Assembly (NCBI GenBank): GCA_045616885.1
Contig: JAZLHS010000112.1
Location: 1 to 41,564 of the forward strand
Length of the DNA stretch: 41,564 bases
Direction: 5' to 3'
DNA from: RGIG250 sp045616885
GTDB lineage: Bacteria; Bacillota; Negativicutes; Selenomonadales; Selenomonadaceae
The position numbers and the translations under genes are program-made. Position 1 is the stretch's first letter. The number at the start of each line of letters is the position of its first letter. Shown one piece after another: positions 40,651 through 41,564 of the stretch. The notes under the pieces were generated by a model. It saw only the letters and a program-made list of their open reading frames with translations. It made no database searches and was not told the origin of the DNA.

Positions 40651-41564
40651 TTACTCAGCCATGTTGTCGATAATCAGCTGAGCGGTCTTGCGGCGGCCGA
40701 TGTTGGCAACAAGTCCGCCGTAGGTGCCCTGCTCACGGATAATCTTCTTGACCTGAGCCGGGGTAGCATTGTAAGCCTTTGCCATTGCCTCAATCTCAGA
40801 CTCGATTTCCTCAGCAGTAACCTTAATCTCTTCCTTCTTGGAGATTTCCTCCAGAACGAGATCAGACTTAACGCTCTTAACAGCGGTCTCCTTGTAGTCA
40901 GCACGGAGACGGGTCATATCGGTGCCGGCATACTGGAGATACTGCTCGAACTTCAGACCCTGGCTCTCCAGACGGTTAGCGAGGGACTCAATCATCTGGC
41001 TGATGCGATCCTCAACCATCTGCGGCGGAACCTCGAGAGTTGCATTGTCTACAGCCTTATCGATAGCAGCCTCTTCGCGCTCCTGCTTAGCCTTGGACTC
41101 AGCCTGACGGAGAAGGTTTTCCTTAACATCGTTCTTCAGCTCGTCAACAGTCTGGAAGGTGCTGTTTTCCTTAACGAACTCATCGGTGAGCTCAGGCAGC
41201 TCCTTGTGCTTAATGCTGTTGACTTTGCACTTGAATACAGCCGGACGACCAGCCAGCTTCTCGGAATGGTACTCCTCGGGGAAAGTGACCTCTACATCCT
41301 TCTCGCCGCCTACGGCAACGCCGACCAGCTGATCCTCGAAGCCCGGAATGAAAGCACCGGAACCAATGGACAGAGGATAATCCTTGCCCTCGCCGCCCTC
41401 GAAGGGTTCATCATCTACAAAGCCCTTGAAATCCAGGGTAATCATATCGCCGTTGGCAACTACAGCATCAGCCGGAGCATCTACCAGCTTAGCCTTGCGC
41501 TCACGCATCTTGTCGATGTGCTTGGCGATTTCTTCGTCAGTAACTTCTACGGCCTTCTTTTCTA
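40651..41564 (-). CDS. tig: Trigger factor (5' end outside window)
   Basis: The C-terminal ~305 residues of trigger factor, the ribosome-bound chaperone and prolyl isomerase. The FKBP-type domain is present (NGDMITLDFKGFVDDEPFEGG, GSGAFIPGFEDQLVG, VTFPEEYHSEKLAG), followed by the helical C-terminal arms (LPELTDEFVKENSTFQT..., VPPQMVEDRISQMIESLANRL). The frame stays open upstream of the first internal Met to the window edge (KAVEVTDEEIAKHIDKM), so the ribosome-binding N-domain lies outside. It is first in the tig-clpP-clpX-lon-engB order. Confidence 0.96.
   Translation of the reverse strand, partial: EKKAVEVTDEEIAKHIDKMRERKAKLVDAPADAVVANGDMITLDFKGFVDDEPFEGGEGKDYPLSIGSGAFIPGFEDQLVGVAVGGEKDVEVTFPEEYHSEKLAGRPAVFKCKVNSIKHKELPELTDEFVKENSTFQTVDELKNDVKENLLRQAESKAKQEREEAAIDKAVDNATLEVPPQMVEDRISQMIESLANRLESQGLKFEQYLQYAGTDMTRLRADYKETAVKSVKSDLVLEEISKKEEIKVTAEEIESEIEAMAKAYNATPAQVKKIIREQGTYGGLVANIGRRKTAQLIIDNMAE

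Overview
The window looks like chromosome from a moderately GC-rich, Gram-positive-lineage anaerobe (Bacillota). My best inference is a Negativicutes-type genome, but nothing in the sequence proves the class. The evidence is the gene orders rpmG-secE-nusG-rplKAJL and tig-clpP-clpX-lon-engB, a leucine T-box in front of leuA, a class B penicillin-binding protein with a PASTA domain, a hydrogenase-maturation pair (hypCD), a DUF1667 glycerol-3-phosphate dehydrogenase module and an AhbA/AhbB-like fusion. Nearly every gene is on the minus strand. The plus-strand exceptions are hicAB, surE, tRNA-Gly and a Y-family DNA polymerase.

Layout. About 1-1700 is visibly more AT-rich and accessory: an unrecognised zinc-ribbon/TPR-like/membrane protein that runs off the left edge, divergent from a hicAB toxin-antitoxin pair. 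1.7-4.7 kb holds murQ-mupG (peptidoglycan MurNAc recycling) and purC. 4.8-8.9 kb is the ribosomal and transcription operon rpmG-secE-nusG-rplK-rplA-(L10 leader)-rplJ-rplL, preceded by four tRNAs (fMet, Tyr, Thr, Met). 9.0-13.9 kb is a complete branched-chain amino acid ABC transporter, livKHMGF. 14.1-17.7 kb has a methyl-accepting chemotaxis protein and hypCD, then surE on plus. 19.0-22.2 kb is a three-gene flavoprotein module (GlpA-like, second FAD/NAD oxidoreductase, DUF1667). 22.3-24.3 kb is a PASTA penicillin-binding protein, then tRNA-Gly and the Y-family polymerase. 26.4-32.2 kb is pstSCAB followed by a phoPR-type two-component system, with PHO-box-like repeats before pstS. 32.3-34.4 kb is leuA under a leucine T-box. 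34.4-41.6 kb is the AhbA-AhbB-like fusion, engB, lon, clpX, clpP and trigger factor (cut by the right edge).

How the genes work together. The window is mainly housekeeping: translation, protein quality control, amino-acid uptake and leucine synthesis, phosphate uptake with its own sensor, and cell-wall recycling and synthesis. The most notable non-textbook signals are: a family of three near-identical terminator hairpins after unrelated genes; a 32-codon in-frame insertion flanked by a short direct repeat inside the NAD-binding fold of the second flavoprotein; the AhbAB-like fusion with a perfect inverted repeat over its promoter; palindromes placed inside the hicAB and polymerase promoters; and multi-armed palindromic intergenic elements at 18.7 and 24.45 kb. 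I found no CRISPR array, insertion sequence, prophage or rRNA gene. I did not find a clearly new multi-gene system.
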